NCBI GenBank assembly: GCA_025769875.1
Contig: JAGFNK010001288.1
Coordinates: forward strand, 1 to 11,522
Reading direction: 5' to 3'
From: Russula earlei
Lineage: Eukaryota > Basidiomycota > Agaricomycetes > Russulales > Russulaceae
Length of the DNA: 11,522 bases
Below, one piece after another: positions 1 through 7,188 of the stretch. A program made the translations under genes and the position numbers. The notes beneath the pieces were generated by a model that did not search any database, was not told where the DNA came from, and saw only the letters and a list, made by a program, of their open reading frames with translations. Every line of letters begins with the position of its first letter. Position 1 is the stretch's first letter.

Positions 1-887
1 TGTGGGCAAGAAGTAGGGTCCAAAGCAGTAGCAAATACCAAAGAGGTATAGTTACTGGTAGAGTCGAGCAGGTACACAGGGAAGAGGCCAGAATGGTCAC
101 AAGGGGACAGTCCTTAAAGGAGTATCCAGGGATAGAGAGTGCTGTAAACAAATGGACAGTCTGAAGACTGTCCGTTACTTTATTGAGTGCTTATATACTA
201 CAAGAGAACTGCTAAATAGGGAACAAGTCATAACCTTGTTATCAAGCACAATAGATGGATGAGTAAGAAGTCGGAGTACGCTTACTGAGCATGCTCAGTC
301 ATGCTCAGTAAGCTGCTGAGTAAGAGGGCTTCTAACGATGAGTAAGAGCCCCTATTGTCCACGTGTTCACTGCTTTAGTACACATGCAAAGCACCTGATT
401 CATTTACTGTTAGTTAGTTTAGGGCCGGTCATTTTTGGGGACTTGTAGTTTGGTTCAAGGAATAGAGTTGTCCATAAGGCCCTTTATATAGTTCTATTAG
501 GGTCCTTAGAGTCGACCCTAATACTTCTACTAAGGTCCTTAGTATTGCTTTATAGTTCATTCTATAGTTATTAGAGTTAGTCTAATAACGCATTGTAGGG
601 TCCTTTAGTATTGTGTTAGCGCCTATTGTAGGGCATTTAGAGTCATCCTAAAGGGTCCCTAGGGAGGCTATAATACTGTCCTTTATTGCTAAAAGGGTTG
701 CCATTAAGTGGGGTTTGCTGTATGTCGATTGTGCTGAGAATCGCTCGTGCAACAATGCACACGTGATATTGTGGACACCTCTACTCACCCCTTTTGTCTG
801 TGTGAACAGGGTGACACCATAGGGACTGGGTTTCCTCTCATAAGGAAGGGTCCTTCAAGGGCCTTCTCCAGAGAATGGTTCCTGACA
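1..887 (-). repeat. 3' LTR of Ty3/gypsy element, family A (outer end outside window)
   Basis: This block matches 1340-2600 almost throughout, apart from an insertion in that copy. Over the first ~200 bases I count about 14 substitutions, nearly all transitions, so roughly 92% identity. Its inner end reads TGACA at 883-887, the complement of the TGTCA that begins the other copy, giving the TGTCA...TGACA termini expected of an LTR. It abuts a polypurine tract and the chromodomain stop codon, so it is the 3' LTR of the minus-strand element. By comparison about 79 bases of the outer end lie beyond position 1, giving a full length near 966. On the minus strand there is a TATATAAGC box (197-190) followed by AATAAA (184-179). 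A perfect 13-base-arm hairpin sits at 281-312. Confidence 0.9.
281..312. repeat. Hairpin in family A LTR
   Basis: Arms CTTACTGAGCATG (281-293) and CATGCTCAGTAAG (300-312) are perfect inverted repeats with a six-base loop. The same 32 bases occur unchanged in the other family A LTR at 1997-2028. The arms contain TGAGCA/TGCTCA half-sites, so this could be a regulatory protein site or an RNA stem in the LTR transcript. Confidence 0.8.
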
Positions 888-899
888 TTCATCCCCTCT
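888..899 (-). promoter_or_regulatory. Polypurine tract of gypsy element
   Basis: On the minus strand the twelve bases AGAGGGGATGAA lie directly between the pol stop codon TAA (902-900) and the TGTCA start of the 3' LTR. A purine run in exactly this place is the plus-strand primer site of LTR retrotransposons. It fixes both the element's orientation and the LTR boundary. Confidence 0.8.
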
Positions 900-1260
900 T
901 TATGACCTAGTTGCTCCTGCAACTATGTTATTATGCTTGGGCATTGTTGGGTACTGCCAGTGAAAGGTCTTTACAGCCTCTTTGGCTTTGGTTAGGTTGG
1001 ATGTGGGCTTCCAAGTGTTCTCTGCTGCGGGGTACCCTTTCCATTGTATTAGGTATTGAATACCTCTATGGTTAGGGGAATGTCTGGATGCTAGGACTCT
1101 GTCCACTTCATACTGTTCCTCCCCTTCCACTATAGTAGGTGGAGGTTGTTTGAAGTTAGGACCATGGGCAGTAGTCTCTTTGTATGGTTTGATCAATGAG
1201 TTATGGAAGACTGGGTGTATCCTCCATGTCTTTGGTAGTTCTAGGCATACATTGACTGGG
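900..1260 (-). pseudogene. Gypsy pol C-terminus: end of GPY/F module and chromodomain
   Basis: This is the C-terminal end of integrase from a Ty3/gypsy chromovirus. The first part (about 1260-1165, high to low) reads VNVCLELPK, then WRIHPVFHNSLIKPY, the typical close of the GPY/F module. A chromodomain follows with EVDRVLASR, YLIQWKGYP and ENTWKP; in this family the chromodomain tethers integrase to histone-marked chromatin and guides target choice. The frame is open from 1260 to the TAA at 902-900. The apparent TTG start at 1196 is only where an open frame was called, not a real start, because the frame runs upstream into the solo LTR boundary at 1260/1261. Removing that LTR and one 5-base duplication joins this piece in frame with the integrase at 2606 and above. 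The piece is intact, but the gene is not. Confidence 0.92.
1256..1260. repeat. Target site duplication CTGGG (left copy)
   Basis: CTGGG immediately precedes the TGTCA start of the solo LTR at 1261 and is repeated at 2601-2605 directly after its TGACA end. Five bases is the normal duplication length for Ty3/gypsy integrases. Confidence 0.92.
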
Positions 1261-2600
1261 TGTCAAGACTCACTGTTGAACTATCCAGTTCAAGAGCGAG
1301 GGGTAAGCTCGAAGACAAGTCGGTAGATGTCCAAGATGGCGTGGGCGAGAAGTAGAGTCCAAAGCAGTAACAAATACCAAAGAGGTATAGTTACTGGTAG
1401 AGTTGAGCAGGTACACAGAGAAGAGGCCAGAATGGTCACAAGGGGATGGTCCTTATAGGAGTATCCCAGGGATGGAGAGTGCCGTAAACAAATGGACAGT
1501 CTGAGGACTGTCCGCTACTTTATTGAGCGCTTATATACAACAGGATAATGGTGGTTGGGTTGAGCATGTGGTGAGCATGCTGTTGAACCGGAACCCGAAT
1601 GGATCAAAGAAGGCGAAGACCTTCATACAAGGTTCAAGATTCGCTCATAGATGTTATGTGTTAGACAGAACTTTAGTATATGCGCTTATGGCAATAGGGT
1701 TACGCATAGTACGCTATCTATCACAAGATGCAGCCTTATGCTGCGTCTAGAACGTTTCCACATCACGCGTCAGTTAATGCGCGATATAGTGGACACCTGT
1801 AGTCACCTCTTTTGGACTTAGGAAACAGCCCTGGGTCATAGAGGTATAAATACCATACTTGTAGACGAGTATACACATCGCTCTACACCCCAATATCACT
1901 TGAGCATTACTGTACTACAAGAGAACTGCTAAATAGGGAACATGTTGTAACCTTGTTATCAAGCACAATAAGGGATGAGTAAGAAGTTGGAGTGTGCTTA
2001 CTGAGCATGCTCAGTCATGCTCAGTAAGCTGCTGAGTAAGAAGGCTTCTCCTGATGAGTAAGAGCCTTCACTGTCCATGTGTTCACTGCCTTAGTACACG
2101 TGCAAGCACCTGATTCATTTTCAGTTAGTTAGTTTAGGGCCAGTCATTTGAGGACTTGTAGTCTGGTTCAGGGAATAGTGTTATCCTATAAGGCCCCTTA
2201 TATAGTTCTATTAGGGTCCTTAGAGTCGACCCTAATGTTTCTATTAAGGTCCCTAGTATTGCCTTATAGTTTGTTCTATAGTTATTAGAGTTAGTCTAAT
2301 AACGCGTTGCAGGGTCTTTGATACTGTGTTAGTGCCTATTGTAGAGCACCTATAGTTGTCCTAAAGGGTCCCTAGGAAGGTCCTAGTGCTGTCTTTTATT
2401 GCTAAAAGGGTTGCCCTTAAGTGGGGCTTGCTGTATGCTGATTGTGCCGAGAATTGCTCGCGTGACAATGTGCATGCAATATTGTGGACACCTCTACTCA
2501 CCCCTTTTGCTTGTGTGAACAGGGTGACACCATAGAGGCTGGGTTTCCTCTCATAAGGAAGGGTCCTTCAAGGGCCCTCTCCAGAGAATGGTTCATGACA
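1261..2600 (-). mobile_element. Solo LTR of gypsy family A, inserted in pol
   Basis: The sequence begins TGTCAAGACT, ends TTCATGACA and is flanked by perfect CTGGG duplications. It matches the 3' LTR at 1-887 from 1340 onward, in the same orientation, and supplies the first ~79 bases missing there. No internal retrotransposon sequence remains, so it is a solo LTR, presumably left by recombination between the two LTRs of an inserted element. It splits the GPY/F module of the host element's integrase. Excluding the extra block 1539-1914 its length is about 964, equal to the projected 3' LTR. The minus-strand TATA box is at 1537-1531 and the conserved hairpin at 1997-2028. It postdates the host element, which belongs to the same family. 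Confidence 0.93.
1560..1907 (+). mobile_element. Small nested insertion in the solo LTR (LTR-like or MITE-like)
   Basis: Relative to the 3' LTR, the solo LTR has an extra block between GCTTATATAC (ends 1538) and TACTACAAGAG (from 1912). Within it TTGAGCAT occurs at 1560-1567 and again at 1900-1907, so about 332 bases are bounded by an 8-base direct repeat. The segment has a plus-strand TATAAATA at 1845-1852, some 50 bases before its right end, which resembles a compact copia-type LTR promoter. Clear TG...CA ends or long terminal inverted repeats are not visible, so a short DNA transposon making an 8-base duplication is an alternative. The small open frame at 1523-1750 crosses the left boundary and is not a gene. 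The remaining ~28 extra bases (1539-1559 and 1908-1914) are flanked by TAC and were probably deleted from the 3' LTR. Confidence 0.55.
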
Positions 2601-2605
2601 CTGGG
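2601..2605. repeat. Target site duplication CTGGG (right copy)
   Basis: This pairs with 1256-1260 and bounds the solo LTR. The integrase reading frame continues from here leftward once the LTR is removed. Confidence 0.92.
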
Positions 2606-3915
2606 TATGAGGTGACAACCTTGAAGGGTCCGTACCGTCAAGGGGCTATCTTGGCTTTTGGGTGTGTTGTCTTCATATTAGTGGCTTCTAGCCAGACTAA
2701 GTCTCCTGTCTTAAACTGGTACTTGGGGAAGTGGGAGCTGGGCTGTCCCATCAATGCTGTGGCATACCGGAGGGAGGCTGCAACCTCCTCTCTGAGTAGA
2801 TCCAGTTGTTGCAGGCGTTCCAGGACAGAAAAGAACTTGGTATTGAAACTAAGAGGGTGGGCAAACATTGGATTGAAGCCATACCATATTTCAAAGGGGG
2901 CTTTGTGGGTCACGCTATGGGTGCATGCATTATGAGCAAACTCCATGAATGGGACTAGTTCGGCCCAGTTATCCTGTTGGTGATTACAGAAGATTCTCAA
3001 ATACTGTTCTAGTTCTTGGTTGACTCTTTCTGTTTCCCCATCTGACTGGGGGTGGTATGCCATGCTAAGGGAGGATTTAACATTCAGTTTCCTCCATAGT
3101 TCTTGGGTAACTTTGGCTGCAAACTGGGGACCTCAGTCAGAGATGATTTGAGTTGGTAACCCCACTTGTCTCCACACATTGTTCATGATTAGGGAGGCAG
3201 TATCTTCTGGGGTGATGGCCTTGTGACACAGGGAGATGATGGCAGCTTTACTAAAGCAGTCCACAACTACTAGTAGGCTGTCATACCCTTGAGAGAGGGG
3301 TAGGTCAACAATGAAGTCCATGGTGATGCTGTCCCATATCTTGCCTGCAGGGGTGATAGGGACTAGGGGTATGGTCATTGTTGGGCGGTTCTTTGTGCTT
3401 TGACATATAGCACAACCATCTACATAGCTCTTGACAAATGTTAGCATTCCTGGCCACCAATAGTTATGGCTTATTAGTTCATAGGTCTTCCGTTGACCCA
3501 GGTGGCCAGTGGCTAAGGAATCATGGTGTACTTTGAGGACCGTACACCTTAGTGCGTCCAACCTTGAAACATAGACTTTTCCTTTGAAGAGAATCAGTCC
3601 ATCTTCTAAGTTCCAGTCCTGCAAGCCTTTTGTAAGGCGATGGGGGCCATTCTTCAGGATGGTTTCTAAGGCCGCTTTGACCTCCAGGTCATAGTCTTTG
3701 CTGGAACATAGTTGTTTTCTTAGTTCAAAGTCTCCTATGGGTTCCATCGTGGATGATTGGGTTGCTCTAATTTTAAAAGATTGTTGGTCCAGCAGGACCT
3801 TTGCATCATTTTCATGCATCCCCTCTTTATAGTCTGGCCACCTGGACAGACCGTCGGCTTTGTTCTGGGTTCCTGGGTGGTGTATAATGTGGAAATTGAA
3901 TGCGCTAAGTAGCAA
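2606..3915 (-). pseudogene. Ty3/gypsy integrase (H2C2 finger, DDE core, start of GPY/F)
   Basis: Integrase inserts element cDNA into the chromosome. From 3915 leftward there is the RNase H-integrase linker (HHPGTQNKADGLSRWPDY), the H2C2 zinc finger (HH at residues 130-131, GHLG from 137, C168 and C171) and the catalytic core. The first Asp is in ITMDFIVDLP (residue 200), the second in QIISD (residue 260), and the Glu is in HPQSDGETERVNQ (codons just left of 3063). YGPFKVVTSYP then starts the GPY/F module, which ends at the solo LTR. The frame is unbroken in phase but carries TGA at 3135-3133, right after IISD, and at 2640-2638, just before YGPF. Relatives of this family normally have Arg at both sites. 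All catalytic residues survive, so it was inactivated mainly by nonsense changes and the solo LTR insertion. Confidence 0.93.
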
Positions 3916-3933
3916 AGCCCACCGAGCTTGTTG

Positions 3934-4332
3934 TCAGGTGAGTTTCTGCTTCATCATGAAGTACGTGAGGTTGTTGTGGTCTGTCCACAACTCCACTGGG
4001 TGTTTAGCGCCTTCTAAGTAATGTCGGAAATGCCAAAGTGAGGAAACTATAGCCAGAAGCTCTTTGTCATAGATCATATAGTTTCTCTGAGTGGGGTCTA
4101 ATGATTTGGAGAAATACACCACTGGGTGGTACCAGTTTAGTTCATCCGGTTGTTCTAAAATGGAGCCGACTGCAAAGTTGCTTGCATCACAGATCAAGCA
4201 GAATGGTTGTGAATGGTCAGGGAGCACTAAGACAGGTGCTTTTGTAAATGCTTCAATGAGGATGCGGAAGGCTTTTTCCTCCTCAGATCCCCAATGAAAT
4301 GGGTGATCCTTCTTGGTTTGGTTGAACAATGG
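3934..4332 (-). pseudogene. Ty3/gypsy RNase H domain
   Basis: This degrades the RNA strand of the RNA/DNA hybrid during reverse transcription. It lies in the same frame as the RT fragment to its right and the integrase to its left. After the RT connection (FNQTKKDHPFHWGSEEEKAF) come the RNase H signatures: Asp48 in LICDASNFAVG, Glu90 in YDKELLAIV and Asp117 in ELWTDHNNLTY, which are the metal-binding acidic residues of this family. The segment is bounded by two in-frame TGA codons, 4335-4333 (after HLA, before PLF) and 3936-3934 (after KLT, before QQARW). Both sit where gypsy elements usually carry Arg. The ATG at 4329 is not a natural start, as this is part of one long polyprotein. Confidence 0.92.
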
Positions 4333-4800
4333 TCAGGCCAGATGGGAATATTGGTGTATGAAACATCTGTAGAAGTTACAAAAGCCTAAGAAGCCTTGAA
4401 CTTTGGTGATATTACTAGGAGTTGGCCATTGTGTGATGCCTACAAGTTTATCTGAGTCCAATGATATGCATCCTTGGGAAATGTGTATGCCTAGATAGCT
4501 GATGGATGTTTGATGGAAAGCGCACTTTTCTGGCTTAAGGTATAAGTCATGTTCCTGTAGGATTTTAAGGACCTTATGTGTCCATTGATCTAAGTCCTGA
4601 ATGGTGTTTGCAAGGATTAGTATATCATCTAGATATACCACAATGTGTCCTGTTGTGATCAGCAGTGCTAAGATGTTGTTCATGAATTGTTGGAATGTGG
4701 CTGGTGCATTACAAAGGCCGAAGGTCATAATAAGTGGTTCAAAGAGGCCTAAGGGTGTCTTAAAGGCTGCAAGGTGTTCATCACCTTGTCAAAGGTGGAT
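4333..4800 (-). pseudogene. Ty3/gypsy reverse transcriptase, palm and thumb
   Basis: This is the catalytic half of the RT. Reading leftward: YNNIHL, a TGA at 4791-4789, [20 protein letters not shown], then MTFGLCNAPATFQQFMN and the active-site block VVYLDDILI, whose YLDD supplies two catalytic Asp. GFLGFCNFYRCFIHQYSH in the thumb leads into RNase H. The frame is open from 4788 to the TGA at 4335-4333. It is out of phase with the upstream RT piece because of a small deletion near 4800-4815. Part of this domain (4651-4747) has a second copy at 6581-6677. Confidence 0.93.
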
Positions 4801-5180
4801 GTTGTTATATTCCTGTCGAACTTTGTGAAGTATTGTGCCCCTTGTAGTTTGTCAATAAGGTCTGGGATTAATGGTAGGGGGTAGGCATCTTTGATAGTAG
4901 CGGCATTAAGTCCTCGGTAGTCTTGTACTGGGCGCAGGGCACCACCTTTCTTTTCCACAAAGAAGAATGGACTGGCTATTGGTGCTTTGGAAGGGTGGAT
5001 AGTCCCTCATTTGAGGTGTTCGTCTAGATACTCTTTCAAGGCCACTAATTCCTTTGGAGTGAGCCTATAGATGCCACAGTCCTTATGCGAGGCTTCTGGT
5101 TTGAGGTTAATGGCATGATCCCATGGTGCATGAGTGTTAAGGCTCCAAAGTGCCTTAAATAAGATCAATGGTTGCATCTA
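4801..5180 (-). pseudogene. Ty3/gypsy reverse transcriptase, fingers (5'-truncated)
   Basis: The N-terminal part of RT. Leftward from about 5150 it reads APWDHAINLKPEA, CGIYRLTPKELVALKEYL and DEHLK, then TGA at 5009-5007, [40 protein letters not shown] and FTKFD. These are the standard opening RT motifs of gypsy elements. After FTKFD the frame slips: the expected residues before YNN are missing, and the two frames differ by a net loss of 3n+1 bases (7 fits the motif spacing). Recognisable similarity fades by about 5160, and a TAG lies in frame at 5180-5178. Protease, gag and the 5' LTR that should follow to the right are absent, replaced by unrelated LTR sequence. The start is lost. Confidence 0.88.
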
Positions 5181-5443
5181 TGAACGTGTCCTACCAATGC
5201 AGATATGCTTGAGTCAAGAAAGCAATACTCGTGGAGGGGAAGGAGTGTTAGATCCTTCTAGAGTATGGCAATAAGATGAGAGGGGCTCTGCAGACGGGGT
5301 AGGAGTCAACTGTTTGGGATTGGCAAACTAAGTCGAGCTTAGGGCTCAACTGTTACAACTGGGGGCCTTATATAGCCCTACAGGGATAAGGTTTGTGCTA
5401 CTGTAGTACTGGTCGGTGCTATAGAAGCAAAACGTGGCTCATA
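5181..5443 (-). repeat. LTR-like sequence C, left part (non-coding)
   Basis: No gene seen. On the minus strand there is a TATATAAGG box (5374-5366) followed by pyrimidine-rich and GC-rich sequence, as in the other LTR promoters here. TGT at 5187 is a possible outer end but no matching target duplication is visible, so the left edge is uncertain. The sequence continues at 6279 once the inserted LTR B is removed. GAAGCA motifs found to the right of LTR B also occur here (near 5424), which supports the two parts being one unit. Confidence 0.45.
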
Positions 5444-5448
5444 GAAGC
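5444..5448. repeat. Target site duplication GAAGC (left copy)
   Basis: GAAGC directly precedes the TGTCAAGAC start of LTR B and is repeated at 6279-6283 directly after its ACA end. Confidence 0.65.
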
Positions 5449-6278
5449 TGTCAAGACACGTACTGCTGATCCGTGTGGACTCAGGAGCAGGTGGGCAAGG
5501 GTCGGAACAGATGGTATGCGGCATAGGTGGTGTTGAACAGGAGGACAAGCCAAATGACTAGAATGTACCAGATGGGGACTGGTACATGTAACTGGAGGCA
5601 GAGGCAAAGGCTGGAGGCCAGTGCAGCGAGAGGGCTTTAGACAAGGTGGTCATTGAAGAGTACCTTGGAAGCGAGGGAAGTCTTTAAACTGAGTGGTCGC
5701 AGGGGAGTACCCAGGAAGATGAGAGTATCACAAATGGACAGTCTGACGACTGCCATGCTTCATTGGGGCTTATATACAGTGTACAGGGTCAATTACAAAG
5801 AACTGGGACTATTCTAGACTCTTTGGTACCATCCAATAGGACTATAGAGGCATAAACTTGCTTGTGTCAAGTTTCAGGCTTACTGAGCACATTACTGATC
5901 ATTGTGGAGCGATGACATCATTATGATGTCACTGTGGAGCACTTAGTGAGCCTATGAGGTCACTGTGGAGTTGCTCAGTCAGCCATGATGTCATTGGAGC
6001 CTTGATGATGTCAGATGATTTATGCAACAGTTTCTAAGAGTTTGTGCCACTGTTTTGGGTCCTTGGTGGCTGGGTGGCCATGTGGCTGCCACGCGATGAT
6101 TACCTGATTAGGAAACGGGTGCCTGGTCGTGTTATAGTGCCTTTGCAATAGCGATATCTTGTACTGCAGGAGGGATAGCCCAGAAAATGGAAGGGAGTCG
6201 GCAATGCAAAGTGAGAGAGGTCTCTCTTGAGTGAAAATAGGACAATCTACAGCCAGGACCTGGCCTTGGTTTGTAACA
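5449..6278 (-). mobile_element. Solo LTR, family B (relative of family A)
   Basis: The start TGTCAAGACACG resembles the family A start TGTCAAGACTCAC, and the end reads TTTGTAACA, so the termini are TGTCA...TAACA with one mismatch. The 5-base duplication GAAGC flanks it. Inside, ACAAATGGACAGTCTGACGA (5729-5748) nearly matches the family A block at 148-167, and the minus-strand TATATAAGC (5774-5766) sits in the same context, so B is a sister family in the same orientation. The length is 830 bases. The short open frame at 5419-5607 crosses the boundary and has no credible protein. Degenerate repeats with TGATGTCA-like motifs lie at 5900-6020. No internal coding sequence remains. Confidence 0.7.
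5905..6025. repeat. Degenerate short repeats with TGATGTCA motifs in LTR B
   Basis: Four to five imperfect units follow one another, with the pattern TGATGTCACTGTGGAG varied as TGAGGTCACTGTGGAG and TGATGTCATTGGAG, ending in GATGATGTCAGATG. The first half is a perfect palindrome, TGACATCA-TTA-TGATGTCA, at 5913-5931. The motif resembles CRE/ATF-type bZIP sites. In an LTR upstream of a TATA box (minus strand) it could be an enhancer, but this is inference. Confidence 0.6.
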
Positions 6279-6580
6279 GAAGCAAGGTTGCTTCTATGTA
6301 AACGATCTCGGTGCTTGGAAGCATTAAGTGCTTCCCTAGTAGCAATCTTGGTGTCATAAGTACTTTCCTAATCAAGGAAGCAATGTATGTGGTGGTACAG
6401 GAACATCTGGGACAGAAGCAATGCTACTCATTGCTTCTTCAATACATCTTCAGAAAGATACGATCAACGTGTTCTGAACGCGATATCAACGATCAAGATC
6501 TGACGCACTCATGATGCAAATGGTGCAGTCCATAGTTCAGGTGTTCCGGCATCTTCCGGACCCCAAACCACTCAGTAACA
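6279..6580 (-). repeat. LTR-like sequence C, right part with GAAGCA hairpins
   Basis: No gene seen; the small open frame at 6311-6514 has no recognisable content. The right end reads CACTCAGTAACA at 6580 and homology to gypsy RT begins at the next base, so 6580 is very probably a true LTR terminus. Several hairpins share GAAGCA/TGCTTC arms: 6317-6335 (GGAAGCA/TGCTTCC), 6414-6438 (AGAAGCAATG/CATTGCTTCT, perfect 10-base arms) and one interrupted by LTR B (5440-5448 with 6284-6297). Confidence 0.5.
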
Positions 6581-6677
6581 CTGTTGTGATTAGTGTTGCT
6601 AGGATGTTGTTCATAAATTGTTGGAAAGTGGCAGGGGCATTATAAAGTCCAAAGGTCATTATTAGTGGTTCAAAGAG
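6581..6677 (-). pseudogene. Short gypsy RT fragment, second copy
   Basis: About 97 bases match the RT at 4651-4747. The translation has one open frame of 32 residues, reading LFEPLIMTFGLYNAPATFQQ and continuing FMNNILATLITT. It differs from the main copy by scattered substitutions (for example GLYNAP against GLCNAP) and has no stop. Homology starts exactly after the ACA end of LTR C and stops at 6677, where unrelated sequence follows. It is from a different copy of the family, not part of the element at 900-5180, since the same RT stretch is present there. Confidence 0.85.
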
Positions 6678-7068
6678 TTCTCAGTTGGTAAATGGGGCCT
6701 CGCTGTTGTTATGGCCATTCTCAGCTGCACAGGCATTGCAAAAGTGAGGATCTGAGATATAGAACATTTGGGATCTGGGAGGAGGGCTTGGTGGACATCT
6801 GTTGGGATGATAAAGCTGTTCAGTGCAGTCATGGTTGTAGCTGCATGGTCCCAGGTGTTCACTTGAAGCACACAACAAATTTTTCAACAACCTTTTAATA
6901 TTCAAATCCTGACTTGCACTTAAGTTGCCATGTCAGACTGCTATTAAGAGATCTGAGGTTTGTCAGTTTTCCCAACTTGGAAGAGTCAGTCAGTCATCAA
7001 GATCTGTCATATGTCACAAGCCATGAAGAGTTGGTTGTATTAGTATAGTAGTACTGATTGCTTTTCCT
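6678..7068. other. No gene recognised
   Basis: The sequence has few CpG and frequent TG/CA. Overlapping short open frames on the minus strand (about 6662-6905) and one on the plus strand (6692-6898) match nothing I recognise. Lying between a gag remnant and an RT fragment in the same orientation, this could be the eroded protease region of one gypsy copy, but no DSG/DTG-type protease motif is visible. Confidence 0.4.
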
Positions 7069-7141
7069 CTAAGCTTGGTACACAGATTCTGAGGCTAAAG
7101 CCCGAGTGATCACCAACACACTCAGGCATCTGAAATCCTTT

Positions 7142-7188
<47 letters not shown>

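Noticed and set aside
500..660. Telomere-like TTAGGG occurrences (TTAGGGTCC) in LTR A
   Set aside because: Scattered single hexamers within a repeated AGGGTCCTTAG wording of the LTR, not a tandem array.
1523..1750. Plus-strand 75-codon frame
   Set aside because: It spans the junction between LTR A and the nested insertion and has no protein similarity I recognise.
2588..2935. Plus-strand 115-codon frame
   Set aside because: Antisense shadow of the integrase C-terminal region.
4333..4958. Programmed frameshift in pol
   Set aside because: The break removes conserved RT residues before YNN and coincides with missing bases, so it is a deletion rather than a recoding site.
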